The notes: generated by a model not told the origin, from the letters alone. A stretch of 64,000 nucleotides of DNA from Bacteroidales bacterium UBA1756 (GCA_002314795.1 DCHI01000007.1:1-64000); one strand, 5' to 3'; positions 7,555 through 16,785 are shown, numbered from the stretch's first letter. A program made the numbers and translations.

Positions 7555-8865
7555 TCAGTGATTCTCGTGGAAGCACTTTGCGCGTTCTTCCAGGTCTGGG
7601 AACTGGTTCCGGTTGACGAGAGAGACGCAGGCGCGAAGTCCTTCGGTACGGGTACTGTTGCAGCTGGACAATGAGATGGCGCTGATTCCGTAATAAAGAA
7701 GTTCGTGAAGCAATTCTTCTCCGGTAAGTCCGGGGTAGGAGAGTGTAAAGTAGAATCCGTCTGCAATTTCTTCGTCGCCATCGTGGTCATAGACGATTTT
7801 AAAGCCGTTATCGGTGAAGATTTTCTTCATAATGTGGGCTTTTTCTCCATATTCGCGGACATCGTCCAAATAATTGTAAGTGCCTTCGTTGCAAGCTTTG
7901 AAGATGGCGGTCAGTGCGTATTGAGCCGAGTGGGACGTTCCGGAGCTGACAGCGTAAACGGCACCGTTGATCATCGCACGACGCATAACCGGCGTGCAGA
8001 AGTAAGGAACGAGGTCCGGAAATTCGCGGGCACCAAATTTGTCGGAAATAGCCAAAACAGCAATTCTTTCTCCGGCATAACTGAATGCCTTGGAACCGGA
8101 AATCATCAGGGCGTAGTTGTCGGTGTATTTGCCAACGGATGGTTGGAACGGAGGGACACCGGGCTTGGAAATGTCGCGACGGAAGTCCATTCCGAAGTAG
8201 GCGAGGTCTTCGATGACGCAAACGTCATATTGCGTAGCCAATTCACCAATCGTACGAAGTTCTTCGTCGGTGAAACAAACCCAAGACGGATTGTTGGGGT
8301 TGGAGTAAATGATGGAGTGAATGTTCCCTTTTTTCAAATAGCTTTCGAGTTTGGCACGCAGTTTCTCACCACGGAAATCGTAAACGTCGAATGTTTCGTA
8401 CTTGAGACCGAGGATTTTATGCTGGTTTTTCTGTACCGGAAATCCGGGGTCAATGAAAAGGGTGGTGTCTTTCTGTTTCTCTCTGCGGGCTAAGGTCATA
8501 AAGCTGACGAGACCGGCCATCATTGAACCGACGGTAGGAAAGCAGGATTCGGGGGAAACGTCAAGGTCGATGAAGTTTTTGATAAAACGGGAGGCCTCCT
8601 TCTTCAGTTCCGGCGTTCCGTCCAAGTCGGGATAAATGGTGGCGATGCCGTCTTGCAACGCCTTGATTTGTGCATCCACACCGACTTTGCAGGCCGGAAT
8701 ACCCGGAATGCCCATTTCCATACGGACGAACTTGGTTCCCGATGCGTTTTCAATGTCGTTAATCAGTCTCTTGATTTCACGGATGGAAGCTTTGCCAACT
8801 TCTTTAATGCCGTTTTCGGCAATCATCTTGTTTACTAATTCGGAATCAATAGGTGTTTTTTTCAC
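7555..8865 (-). CDS. PLP-dependent aminotransferase class I/II
   Basis: Fold-type I aminotransferase of 436 aa, cytoplasmic. The PLP-binding lysine is in SGSKAFSYAGERIAVLAI near residue 258; NPNNPSW (cofactor-contact Asn) and DLAYFGMDF (pyridine-nitrogen Asp) precede it. The long N-terminal segment (GIKEVGKASIREIKRLINDI) and the FPTVGSMMAG motif place it with Bacteroidetes aspartate/aromatic-type aminotransferases, but the amino-acid substrate cannot be read from sequence. A -7 box lies at 8933-8940. The stop codon abuts a 9-bp repeat array. Confidence 0.9.
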   Translation of the reverse strand: MKKTPIDSELVNKMIAENGIKEVGKASIREIKRLINDIENASGTKFVRMEMGIPGIPACKVGVDAQIKALQDGIATIYPDLDGTPELKKEASRFIKNFIDLDVSPESCFPTVGSMMAGLVSFMTLARREKQKDTTLFIDPGFPVQKNQHKILGLKYETFDVYDFRGEKLRAKLESYLKKGNIHSIIYSNPNNPSWVCFTDEELRTIGELATQYDVCVIEDLAYFGMDFRRDISKPGVPPFQPSVGKYTDNYALMISGSKAFSYAGERIAVLAISDKFGAREFPDLVPYFCTPVMRRAMINGAVYAVSSGTSHSAQYALTAIFKACNEGTYNYLDDVREYGEKAHIMKKIFTDNGFKIVYDHDGDEEIADGFYFTLSYPGLTGEELLHELLYYGISAISLSSCNSTRTEGLRACVSLVNRNQFPDLEERAKCFHENH

Positions 8866-8932
8866 GATAAAATATTTTTTTGTTATGATAATTCGTTGTG
8901 AATGAATATTTTATAAGAATAAATTGAGTTTG

Positions 8933-8940
8933 CAAATATA
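8933..8940 (-). promoter_or_regulatory. -7 box for aminotransferase gene
   Basis: TATATTTG on the minus strand fits TAnnTTTG, about 68 bp before the ATG at 8865. Confidence 0.5.
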
Positions 8941-8950
8941 GTCAGTTTTT

Positions 8951-10255
8951 CTATTCGTCAAATAAGGTCTTTTCTTTCATTTGCTTGATGGCATTCGTAC
9001 AATCTTCTGTTCTTTCAGGAATTATAGTTTGAATATCGTTAAATAATCTAATAAGTGCTCTTCCTATTGCAAAAGCGAGGTTAACAGGGACTGCATTGCC
9101 AATTTGCTTATATTTATCTGCGGTGCTGCCATAGAATTTCCAGTTATCCGGGAATGTTTGTATCCTTGCATATTCTCTAACAGTTAAGGGTCTTGTCTCT
9201 GTCGGATGACAACGCTCAGTTTGTTTTTGGCAAGGAGAACACGTCAATGTTAAAGAAGGTTCATCCAAAGAAAGTCGACGAGCCATACCAGTTTTTCCGC
9301 CCTCTAACTCAAAACTGCCTCCAAGATAGTCTTTTGCTATCTCGTATGGAAGATTCCTCCAATCTCCACCCATTGGAACAAGTTCCAATACGTTCTTTTT
9401 TTTAGGTGGGTAGGACGCTCCTTCTGACACAGGGACATCGCAATCGTAAAGAATTCCCTTGAAGAAAGCATCACGTAAGTGAACTATTTTTTTGTACGGG
9501 CTTGGCCAGTGAAATTGAACTTTTTCAGCAATATCGTTCCTGATAGCAATGAGTATAAGTCGTTCCCTTTTTTGAGGAACTTGATACATTATGGCTTTCA
9601 GTACACGCGGCTCAATCAATGTGTACCCCAATTCAGATATGGCATTCTTTATGGTTTGTAAAGTTTTACCTCCATTGTGTGAGGTAAGACCTTTGACATT
9701 TTCTCCCATAAAGACTTTGGGTTGAATTTCCTTGACTGCTCTTGCCAATTCAAAAAATAAAGTACCGCGAGTATCACTGAATCCACCTTGCTTACCAGCA
9801 TAAGAAAATGCTTGGCAGGGAAATCCTCCAGAAATAAAATCAATCTTTCCTTTTAAAGGTCTGAAATCAATTTTACGAATGTCTCCTTCGATGACATTCC
9901 AATTAGGACGATTCATTCTTAATGTATTGCAAGCAGTGTGCATCAATTCATTTAGAAGAACGTGCTTGAATCCTGCTTTTTCCATTCCAATGGCTAATCC
10001 TCCAGCACCTGCAAATAACTCAATGGAAGTGTATTCTCTTTTAGGAACCACCTTCATTTCTTTATCCCAATTTGAATTTGTCATATCTTCTACTCCTGGT
10101 ATTCCTTGGATGGAGGAAATGTCAAATTCCCATTTTCCTTCTTTATTCTTTAGTGCTGCAAATGTTCCATTCACCGCCCATTTTTGTACGGTTGCTTTGG
10201 AAACTCCAGCAATATCCGCTAAATCGCTTTCGCATATTGTGTGATTGACCATCAT
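8951..10255 (-). CDS. DNA (cytosine-5-)methyltransferase with N-terminal HTH
   Basis: Modification enzyme of a type II R-M system, 434 aa. All core C5-MTase motifs are present: motif I ELFAGAGGLAIGMEKAGF, motif IV SGGFPCQAFSYAGKQGG with the catalytic Cys near residue 147, motif VI ENVKGL, motif VIII QKRERLILIAI, and motif X YKQIGNAVPVNLAFAIG. The first ~55 residues form a MerR/HTH-like segment (DLADIAGVSKATVQKW) outside the catalytic core. In enzymes such as M.SsoII, N-terminal HTH extensions repress the R-M promoter. The gene follows the Eco47II-like endonuclease gene by 12 bp. The target is inferred as GGNCC from the partner nuclease. The locus is visibly AT-rich. Confidence 0.93.
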   Translation of the reverse strand: MMVNHTICESDLADIAGVSKATVQKWAVNGTFAALKNKEGKWEFDISSIQGIPGVEDMTNSNWDKEMKVVPKREYTSIELFAGAGGLAIGMEKAGFKHVLLNELMHTACNTLRMNRPNWNVIEGDIRKIDFRPLKGKIDFISGGFPCQAFSYAGKQGGFSDTRGTLFFELARAVKEIQPKVFMGENVKGLTSHNGGKTLQTIKNAISELGYTLIEPRVLKAIMYQVPQKRERLILIAIRNDIAEKVQFHWPSPYKKIVHLRDAFFKGILYDCDVPVSEGASYPPKKKNVLELVPMGGDWRNLPYEIAKDYLGGSFELEGGKTGMARRLSLDEPSLTLTCSPCQKQTERCHPTETRPLTVREYARIQTFPDNWKFYGSTADKYKQIGNAVPVNLAFAIGRALIRLFNDIQTIIPERTEDCTNAIKQMKEKTLFDE

Positions 10256-10267
10256 AGTGCTTTCATA

Positions 10268-11005
10268 TTAAAATTGGTCAAATCCATCGTATGTTTTAAA
10301 TGCAAGGAGGTATAAACTTTTGAATATGTCTGGAGAAAAATTGTTTAATTCATCAAATACAGTACTCATAGTTTTGCTTTTTTCTTTGACTACATCATCT
10401 AAAATGTCTGGAAGTTTCTTGCACAATTTGCAAAAAGTCTGAGAGTAACCTTCAAAAACTATGTCATAAAATTTATCAATTGAAACTCTCCTAATCCGGT
10501 CATTGCTATATTGCTCCTTGTCCAATTTTATATTCCATACTTCATTTTGTGATTTTTTTGCAATGACTTCAACAAGCATACAGGTTGCCTGTCCATCGTG
10601 CAGAATTTTATCTTGCATTTTCATATACGTTTTCTGCGAAGAAGCAGAGTTCATCGTGTTGTGCTTGTTCTTCATTTCAATGAAAAGGTGTTTGTCGTTG
10701 TTGATGACATCAAATCCTTCATTGGGAACTTCCCAACCGTTTCCCGCATACTTAAATAAATTTTGATGAAAATACCCTATGTGATTGTTATTGCTTTTGT
10801 CCATTTGCCGAACACACTCGGCAGTGATAATTTCCTTTATGGTTTTGCCGTAAATTTTAGAATCAAAAGTCAATTTTATTGGATCAACAATATTTTTGTT
10901 GAAACTTTTTAAATCTAATCCGGTGCTGTATAATTCTACGGTTTCTGCGACGTGAGTATAGATATTCTCATCGGAAATGAATCCCAAATCATATTTTTGT
11001 TTCAT
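10268..11005 (-). CDS. Eco47II-family type II restriction endonuclease
   Basis: 245-aa nuclease recognised by the Eco47II family pattern: an IGYFHQNLF segment near the middle, then GFDVINNDKHLFIEMKNKHN, where the E-x-K of the PD-(D/E)xK active site lies in IEMKNK and the upstream acidic residue in GFDV. Characterised relatives (Eco47II, Sau96I) cleave GGNCC, so the same target is inferred. The nuclease gene precedes its methylase, and a -7 box (11025-11032) drives both. Family recall is from memory; a profile search would confirm it. Confidence 0.85.
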   Translation of the reverse strand: MKQKYDLGFISDENIYTHVAETVELYSTGLDLKSFNKNIVDPIKLTFDSKIYGKTIKEIITAECVRQMDKSNNNHIGYFHQNLFKYAGNGWEVPNEGFDVINNDKHLFIEMKNKHNTMNSASSQKTYMKMQDKILHDGQATCMLVEVIAKKSQNEVWNIKLDKEQYSNDRIRRVSIDKFYDIVFEGYSQTFCKLCKKLPDILDDVVKEKSKTMSTVFDELNNFSPDIFKSLYLLAFKTYDGFDQF

Positions 11006-11024
11006 ACGTCTGATTTTTAGGTCG

Positions 11025-11056
11025 CAAAGGTATAATAATTAAATGACTTTTAGTCA
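11025..11056 (-). promoter_or_regulatory. R-M promoter with candidate operator
   Basis: The minus strand has TACCTTTG (11025-11032, a TAnnTTTG box) 20 bp before the endonuclease ATG. About 12 bp further upstream, TGACT-TTT-AGTCA (11044-11056) is a perfect inverted repeat in the -33 region. It overlaps the stop codon of the upstream PepSY gene. It could be the binding site for the HTH of the methyltransferase (inference). Confidence 0.45.
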
Positions 11057-11466
11057 TCCATCTTTTTGAAATTCCCGTTTTTATCAAATTCCAAATCCAA
11101 CCCGTTGTTCAACTCGACATCGTATTTCCGTCTGTCTTTGTTTATTTTTACAATGAATTGACCGACAAAGTTTTGATTTACATAATTTTGGATGTTGGCG
11201 GGCACGATTCCGTTCGGAACGGCATCCATTTGACAATCCACATCTTCCCATTCTCCTTTTTTGGTGAAATCAACTTCGTAGCCATTGACGAAATGAACAT
11301 CGTAAGAGTCGTTATCTTTTGTAATGTACGAAATATCAATGAGTCCGAAATATTGGTCAATGAATTGCTGTGCGTTTTCGGGAAGGTCTTGGCGTTGAAC
11401 GTTGGTCTCTTTGGTGCAGGAAACAGCAAGAATTCCTAAGAAAATTACCAATAAATATTTTTTCAT
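11050..11466 (-). CDS. PepSY-like (DUF2874-type) lipoprotein
   Basis: 138-aa exported protein with a lipoprotein signal (LAVSC lipobox, Cys17) and two tandem PepSY-like repeats: one with ISYITKDNDSYDVHFVNGYE, the second with KINKDRRKYDVELNNGLDLE. This fold is common in Bacteroidetes periplasmic or outer-membrane proteins of unknown function, sometimes described as BLIP-like. It is a paralogue of the next gene upstream (same repeat organisation, same C-terminal MDD/IDD ending). Its stop codon is 45 bp from the start of the R-M operon and overlaps the candidate operator. Confidence 0.85.
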   Translation of the reverse strand: MKKYLLVIFLGILAVSCTKETNVQRQDLPENAQQFIDQYFGLIDISYITKDNDSYDVHFVNGYEVDFTKKGEWEDVDCQMDAVPNGIVPANIQNYVNQNFVGQFIVKINKDRRKYDVELNNGLDLEFDKNGNFKKMDD

Positions 11467-11493
11467 TTTTTTATGATTTTAAAGTGATAAAAA

Positions 11494-11919
11494 TTAGTCA
11501 TCAATGCGTTTGAACTGTTCGTTTTTGTCAAATTTAAGTTCCAATCCATTGTTTAATTTGACTTCATAACCGCTTGCGTCACGTTCGATTTTTACCACGG
11601 AAGCTTTCGGATTATTTTTCTTGACATATTCTTGTACTCCTTTGGGGACGAGAACCGTCGGAACCGCACTTTTTTTGCAATCAATCTCTTTCCAATTGCC
11701 TCTTTTGTCAAACTCAATTTCTTGGCCATTTGTAAATTTAACCTCGAAAGAGTCATTGTCACGGGTGCAGTATGAAATCTCTAATGTCTTGAAATGTTGG
11801 TCAATAAGATTATTTGAAACTTCGGGAAGTTCCTTTTTTTGAATTTGTACCTCTTTCTGACCGAAGGATACTTGCGTTGTCAGTAAAATACCGATTAAAA
11901 TTAAAAGAGCTTTTTTCAT
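11494..11919 (-). CDS. PepSY-like (DUF2874-type) secreted protein
   Basis: 141-aa paralogue of the preceding lipoprotein gene: cleavable signal peptide (ILIGILLTTQVSFGQ) without a lipobox Cys, then two PepSY-like repeats ending in YEVKLNNGLELKFDKNEQF. One copy is therefore lipid-anchored and the other probably soluble in the periplasm, suggesting divergence after tandem duplication. It lies 18 bp downstream of rsmE and may be read from the same transcript. Function unknown. Confidence 0.85.
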   Translation of the reverse strand: MKKALLILIGILLTTQVSFGQKEVQIQKKELPEVSNNLIDQHFKTLEISYCTRDNDSFEVKFTNGQEIEFDKRGNWKEIDCKKSAVPTVLVPKGVQEYVKKNNPKASVVKIERDASGYEVKLNNGLELKFDKNEQFKRIDD

Positions 11920-11937
11920 AATGTTTGTATTAAATGG

Positions 11938-12639
11938 TTAAATGTTCATTCCTGCGATAATGCAGCAGCCGTAAAGTGCTGCCGTCTCCGTCCGAAGCCG
12001 TCGGTTTCCTAATTTAATTTCCTTGTAACCAGCGTTTTTGCATTGTGAAATCTCCTTCTCACTGAAATCACCTTCTGGTCCGATGAGTAAGATAACCTCT
12101 TGGGTGCTGATTTGTTCATTTACAATCTGTTTTGTGTTCGTATCGTCGCACCAGGCAATATATTTGGCGACTTCGTCATTCTTGTTTTCTTCAATAAATT
12201 CTTCAAAAGAAAGAACTTTCATTTCCGGAAGAACCGTGGTCTGCGACTGTTTGAGCGCGGAAACAGCAATTCTGCTCAGGCGGTTGAGGTCAATTTTAGG
12301 CCGTTCGGAATGTTCGCAAATGATGAAAGATATTTTTTCAATGCCGATTTCAACGGCTTTTTCAACGAACCACTCGATTCGATCGGCATTTTTGGTGGGC
12401 GCCACGGCTATGTGAAGTTGCAACTGGCGAGGTTCGGTTTCTTGAAATTGGTGGATGTTCACCACACAGTCTGTTGCCGAAGCAACGACAATTTCACCAA
12501 GCGCTAATCCTCCTTTTCCATCGGTTAGATGAACGGAATCACCCTCCCGATACCGAAGTGATTTTACGCAATGGCGTGATTCTTCAGTATTTAACGTGAT
12601 GGTTGGTTGGGTTAAGTCGGGATGGAAAAAGTGCGCCAT
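11938..12639 (-). CDS. rsmE: 16S rRNA uridine-1498 N3-methyltransferase
   Basis: SPOUT methyltransferase acting on U1498 of 16S rRNA in the assembled 30S subunit. The 233-aa protein shows the N-terminal PUA-like domain (HCVKSLRYREGDSVHLTDGK) and the C-terminal knot with LLIGPEGDFSEKE and the conserved ending LGNRRLRTETAALYGCCII. Its start is 3 bp after the rodA stop, so it is the distal gene of the elongation operon. Confidence 0.96.
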   Translation of the reverse strand: MAHFFHPDLTQPTITLNTEESRHCVKSLRYREGDSVHLTDGKGGLALGEIVVASATDCVVNIHQFQETEPRQLQLHIAVAPTKNADRIEWFVEKAVEIGIEKISFIICEHSERPKIDLNRLSRIAVSALKQSQTTVLPEMKVLSFEEFIEENKNDEVAKYIAWCDDTNTKQIVNEQISTQEVILLIGPEGDFSEKEISQCKNAGYKEIKLGNRRLRTETAALYGCCIIAGMNI

Positions 12640-12642
12640 ATT

Positions 12643-13896
12643 TTAGTTATCGTCCAATTTTATAAAAATAAATAGCAGCGTGGTGAAGCCCCAAAGGGAC
12701 GAACCTCCGTAACTGATGAAGGGTAACGGAATCCCAATAATGGGAACCAAGCCAATGGTCATACCAATATTGACGGCCAAGTGGAAAAAGATGATGGAAG
12801 CCACGCAATAGCCGTAAATCCTTGTAAATGGATTCCTCTGTTTTTCTGCAAGAATGATGAGCCGGATAATGAGCGCCATATAAAGCGCAATGAGCGCCGT
12901 ACTGCCCAAAAAGCCCCACTCTTCTCCGATTCCGCAAAAGATGAAGTCGGTGCTTTGTTCGGGAACAAAATTCAGTTTGGTTTGTGTGCCGTGCAAATAT
13001 CCTTTTCCGAAAAAACCACCGGAGCCGATGGCAATCTTGGACTGGTTCAGGTTGAAATCCGCACCTTTGGGATCCACACTCTTTCCCAAAATGGTGTCAA
13101 TTCGTTGACGCTGATGCGGTTGCAAAACTTCGTTGTAGGCAAAATTGACGGCAAATACAAATGCGGTGAAGGCAATGAAAATACCGATATTCCGGATGAT
13201 TTTCATCTTGTCACCGCGCGTAAGCGGCCAAGCGATAATCAAGATGACCAAGAGCAATGCTACGGCGTAAATCTCATTGGTTATGATGGTTAGGACGAAA
13301 AGGAAGGCCGCAAAGATGCCCGCTAAAAGAACCCAGCCGTTGAATCCTTCTCTATAAAAAAGAATGATGAAGGAGGCAAAAACGAGTGCCGAACCCGTGT
13401 CCTTTTGCAAAATGGCGATGACAGCCGGAATTCCGATGAGAATGAAAGCACGAATCCATTGCGTCTTCCGCTCACTTTCCGTCTTGGCGCTGCTGAAAAA
13501 TTTGGCGATGGCTAAGGCCGTCGCAAATTTCGCAAACTCAATCGGTTGGATGCTGAAACTGCCAATCTTAATCCACGCCTTGGCACCATTGATGTCGGTG
13601 CCTATGAACACAACGGACAGGATAAATAGCATAAAAAAGGCATAAACCGGATAGGCGTACGTCTGTATCAATTTCGAGTCAATGGCCAGAACGACGAAGG
13701 CCAGAATAGCTGCGGCAATAATCCATAAAAGTTGACGCCCGTACGGCTGGTCCATATTGAGTGGATTGAATGGAACGCTGGGATCGTAGGCGGAGGAGTA
13801 GATGGTGAGCCACCCGACCAACACTAAGCCGATGTAGTAAACGATCAGCTGGGTGTCAATGCCTTTTATCTTTTTCTGTCGGGTGTCGTTGAGCAT
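12643..13896 (-). CDS. rodA: SEDS peptidoglycan polymerase RodA
   Basis: Glycosyltransferase that polymerises lipid II during cell elongation, acting with PBP2 in the inner membrane. The 417-aa protein has about ten membrane segments. SEDS motifs are clear: SIQPIEFAKFATALAIAKFF, QKDTGSALVF, the HQRQRI loop with GKGYLHGTQTKLNFVPEQST, the catalytic-region Asp in STDFIFCGIGEEWGF, and the C-terminal PLPFISYGGSS. Its start is 3 bp after the PBP2 stop codon, the usual pairing of polymerase and transpeptidase. Confidence 0.95.
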   Translation of the reverse strand: MLNDTRQKKIKGIDTQLIVYYIGLVLVGWLTIYSSAYDPSVPFNPLNMDQPYGRQLLWIIAAAILAFVVLAIDSKLIQTYAYPVYAFFMLFILSVVFIGTDINGAKAWIKIGSFSIQPIEFAKFATALAIAKFFSSAKTESERKTQWIRAFILIGIPAVIAILQKDTGSALVFASFIILFYREGFNGWVLLAGIFAAFLFVLTIITNEIYAVALLLVILIIAWPLTRGDKMKIIRNIGIFIAFTAFVFAVNFAYNEVLQPHQRQRIDTILGKSVDPKGADFNLNQSKIAIGSGGFFGKGYLHGTQTKLNFVPEQSTDFIFCGIGEEWGFLGSTALIALYMALIIRLIILAEKQRNPFTRIYGYCVASIIFFHLAVNIGMTIGLVPIIGIPLPFISYGGSSLWGFTTLLFIFIKLDDN

Positions 13897-13899
13897 TCG

Positions 13900-15705
13900 T
13901 TATCGAGTATTAAGTTCCATCATTCGTTTTTCGAGATCTGTCCGTTTAACTTCCCGACGCAGATAAAATTCTGTGATAAGAGAAGCAATCGGGGCCGCTA
14001 CGGAAGCGCCCCACCCACCGTTTTCAACCAATACGAAGACCGCAATCTTCGGGGAGTCAACGGGGCCGAAGCAAGCAAAGACGGAGTGGTCTTGACCGTG
14101 CGGATTCTGAGCCGTTCCCGTCTTGCCGGCGATTTCCAGACTGTCAATCTGGGCGAAACGACCTGTTCCAGACGTCATTACCAATTTCATTCCTTCGATA
14201 ATGGGCTCAAAATAGCGGGGCTCGATGCCGCTGTTAATCCGTTGGTTGTATCGGGTGTTGGGATTGTCTTTCGTTCCTATTGCCTTCACTACGTGAGGTT
14301 TATAGTAGTAACCGCGGTTGGCGATGATGGCAATGAGGTTCGCCATTTGGAGGGGCGTGCACGCCACTTGGCCTTGTCCGATTCCCATTGAAACAATGGA
14401 GTTTCCACGCCAGTGTCCGCGGTATTCGCGGTCCAAGTCTTCCACGGTTGGAATGATTCCTTTGGATTCGTACGGAAGGTCGGTGTCAAACTTCTGGCCA
14501 ATTCCCATCTGATTGATGTAATCTTTCCATACTTGATAGCCATCCCGAACCGACTTGTATTTCGGATTGGAAACCGTATTGACGAAAGCGCGGCAGAAGT
14601 AGGAATTGCAGGAGCAACGCACCGCATCTATCAGGTCGGAACCCGCGTGGCCGTGGCATTTAACAATATGATTTCCAATATTATAACCACCGCCACAACT
14701 GTAGTAAGTGTATCGTGTGATGACGCCCTCTTGCTGCGCGATGAGCCCGTTGGCCAACTTGAACGTGGAGCCGGGCGGATAAATGGCTTTTAGTGCGCGG
14801 TTATACAAAGGCACATTGACAGAATCTTTTAGGAGCTTGCTGTAGTTTTTACTTCTGTTTTTCCCAACCAAAAGATTCGGATCGTAAGTGGGTGTTGAAA
14901 CAATGCAGAGGATTTCTCCGGTCGACGGCTCAATGGCAACGATACTCCCTCTTTTGTTGGCCATCAGTTTTTCGCCGTAACGCTGCAACTGCATATCGAT
15001 GGTGCACCAGAGGTTGCTTCCCGGAATGGCCTTTACATCCAATTCCCCGTTTCGGTAAGAACCTTTTTCGCGGTTGTGGACATCAACCAGAACCATTTTT
15101 TTCCCTTTCACGCCGCGCAGTTCCTCTTCGTAGGACTTCTCAATTCCGCTGATGCCGATGTAGTCGCCCATTTGGTAGTAACTGTCCTCTTTCAACAGGG
15201 CATCACTGATTTCCCCGATATAACCGAGGATATGTGCGGCGATGGGTTCCGGATAGGCACGGAGCGTGCGGGGCTGTACATAAAATCCAGGAAATTTGTA
15301 AAGCTTCTCCTGTAAATAACCGTAGTCCTCTTTTCCCAATTGTTGTGCAAAGATGGAAGGCAGAATGGGAGAGTATGTTCTCGCTTTTTCTAAACGCTCA
15401 ATCAGGTCTTCTTTGGTGATATCCAATATTTTACACAAATCCATCGTGTCGAAATCGGATACTTTTTTGGGAATGACCATCAAATCGTAGGCCGCTTCGT
15501 TATAGACTAACAGCGAGTCGTTTCGGTCGTAGATGAGGCCGCGCGGGGGCTGTTGCACCACTTCACGAATGGCATTGCTGCGTGCGAGGTCTTTGTATTT
15601 ATTGTCAATGACTTGCATAGAAAAAAGACGCACCAAGTAAATGCCCACGACGAGAATCATAAGGACAATGATGATGATGCGGCGCTGTTCCTTTAGCGGG
15701 TTCAT
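13900..15705 (-). CDS. mrdA: penicillin-binding protein 2 (elongation transpeptidase)
   Basis: Class B PBP of the elongasome, 601 aa, anchored by an N-terminal membrane helix (IIIVLMILVVGIYLVRLF). The pedestal domain is followed by the transpeptidase domain: SxxK in PPGSTFKLA with the acyl-enzyme Ser near residue 310, SxN in CSCNSYFCRAF, and KTGTAQNPHG near residue 527. Partner of the adjacent RodA. The mreBCD genes that often precede this pair are not here; a polyprenyl synthase gene lies 12 bp upstream instead. Confidence 0.96.
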   Translation of the reverse strand: MNPLKEQRRIIIIVLMILVVGIYLVRLFSMQVIDNKYKDLARSNAIREVVQQPPRGLIYDRNDSLLVYNEAAYDLMVIPKKVSDFDTMDLCKILDITKEDLIERLEKARTYSPILPSIFAQQLGKEDYGYLQEKLYKFPGFYVQPRTLRAYPEPIAAHILGYIGEISDALLKEDSYYQMGDYIGISGIEKSYEEELRGVKGKKMVLVDVHNREKGSYRNGELDVKAIPGSNLWCTIDMQLQRYGEKLMANKRGSIVAIEPSTGEILCIVSTPTYDPNLLVGKNRSKNYSKLLKDSVNVPLYNRALKAIYPPGSTFKLANGLIAQQEGVITRYTYYSCGGGYNIGNHIVKCHGHAGSDLIDAVRCSCNSYFCRAFVNTVSNPKYKSVRDGYQVWKDYINQMGIGQKFDTDLPYESKGIIPTVEDLDREYRGHWRGNSIVSMGIGQGQVACTPLQMANLIAIIANRGYYYKPHVVKAIGTKDNPNTRYNQRINSGIEPRYFEPIIEGMKLVMTSGTGRFAQIDSLEIAGKTGTAQNPHGQDHSVFACFGPVDSPKIAVFVLVENGGWGASVAAPIASLITEFYLRREVKRTDLEKRMMELNTR

Positions 15706-15717
15706 TGACTGAAAAAG

Positions 15718-16680
15718 TTATTTGTTGCGAGAACTCAATTCGTTGGCCAAAGTGATGAAATCGTTTTTCCCGGTTTCGTTTCCTGCCGAAATCTTGCCGA
15801 GCTCCACCAATGCTTTTTGTACGTAAGCTTCAATTTGAGCTTCTGTTTTGTGCTTAATATCAAGCTTTTCGTAGATGTTGGTGACGGCAAGGAATTTTTC
15901 TTTTTCATCAAAATTCGTAGAAGAAAAGTAATGAAGAAGTTGCTGTTTATCAGTATCTTGTGCATCTTGAAGTGAGCGAAGATACAGGTAGGTTTTCTTG
16001 TTTTCACGAATGTCGCCGCCGATGGGTTTCCCGAAAATGTTGGTGTCACCGTAAACGTCCAAAAGGTCGTCTTTGAGTTGGAAGGCGATCCCGATGTTGA
16101 TGCCGTACTGGTAAATGGCCTCTTGGTCGGCGGGTGTTGCCCCCGAAAGGATGGCGCCGGCTTTGAGGCAGCCGGCCAGCATAACCGCTGTCTTGTAACG
16201 AATCATCTGGATGAAGTCGTCGATGGAGACGTTTTCAGACGTTTCGAAGTCAAGGTCTTTTTGCTGGCCTTCGCAAATTTCGACGGAGGTCTGCGACAGG
16301 AGGTCAGTGAGGGCGATGATGGTTTCGGGTTGAGCGGGCGTGTGGAGCATTTCCTGAAGTGCGAGCGTGGCAAGCGCGTCGCCGGATAGAATGGCGATGT
16401 TGCTGTTCCAGTGCTTATAGACCGTCGGTTGGCCACGGCGAATCGGTGCATTGTCCATAATATCGTCGTGAATCAGGGTGAAATTGTGAAGCATTTCAAA
16501 TGCTGCTGCGGGATGAAGTGCCGCTTCTTCGTCGCCGCCGAAAAAGCGAGTGGACATCATCACGAGTTTGGGACGGAGCCGCTTTCCGCCTTGCGAAAGA
16601 GTGTAGTAGATGGGATTGTACAGATTTGCGGGCTCTCTATTCAAGGAGATTTTTTTGAAATATTCTTCTAACTTATTCAA
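15718..16680 (-). CDS. polyprenyl diphosphate synthase (trans-isoprenyl type)
   Basis: Condenses allylic diphosphates with isopentenyl diphosphate. The 320-aa protein has both aspartate-rich motifs: FARM in LIHDDIMDNAPIRRG near residue 72 and SARM in LKDDLLDVYGD near residue 207, plus GGKRLRP for diphosphate binding. Product chain length (geranylgeranyl-like versus longer, for menaquinone) is set by residues before the FARM and is not assigned here. First gene of the operon with mrdA-rodA-rsmE; a -7 box lies at 16736-16743. Confidence 0.92.
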   Translation of the reverse strand: MNKLEEYFKKISLNREPANLYNPIYYTLSQGGKRLRPKLVMMSTRFFGGDEEAALHPAAAFEMLHNFTLIHDDIMDNAPIRRGQPTVYKHWNSNIAILSGDALATLALQEMLHTPAQPETIIALTDLLSQTSVEICEGQQKDLDFETSENVSIDDFIQMIRYKTAVMLAGCLKAGAILSGATPADQEAIYQYGINIGIAFQLKDDLLDVYGDTNIFGKPIGGDIRENKKTYLYLRSLQDAQDTDKQQLLHYFSSTNFDEKEKFLAVTNIYEKLDIKHKTEAQIEAYVQKALVELGKISAGNETGKNDFITLANELSSRNK

Positions 16681-16735
16681 AATAAATAATTTATAATTGT
16701 ACTATAATGAAGTTTGCTTTATTTTAAGAAAGTCG

Positions 16736-16743
16736 CAAAATTA
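16736..16743 (-). promoter_or_regulatory. -7 box for polyprenyl synthase-mrdA-rodA-rsmE
   Basis: TAATTTTG on the minus strand fits TAnnTTTG, 55 bp before the ATG at 16680. Confidence 0.5.
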
Positions 16744-16785
16744 CACTAAATCAACGGATTGACCACGACTTTTTTAAAATAAAAA

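Noticed and set aside
7461..7790. Open frames encoding KFIKFVKF-type repeats and similar frames on the other strand
   Set aside because: They are translations of the 9-bp tandem array (three codons per unit) running into the antisense of the aminotransferase gene.
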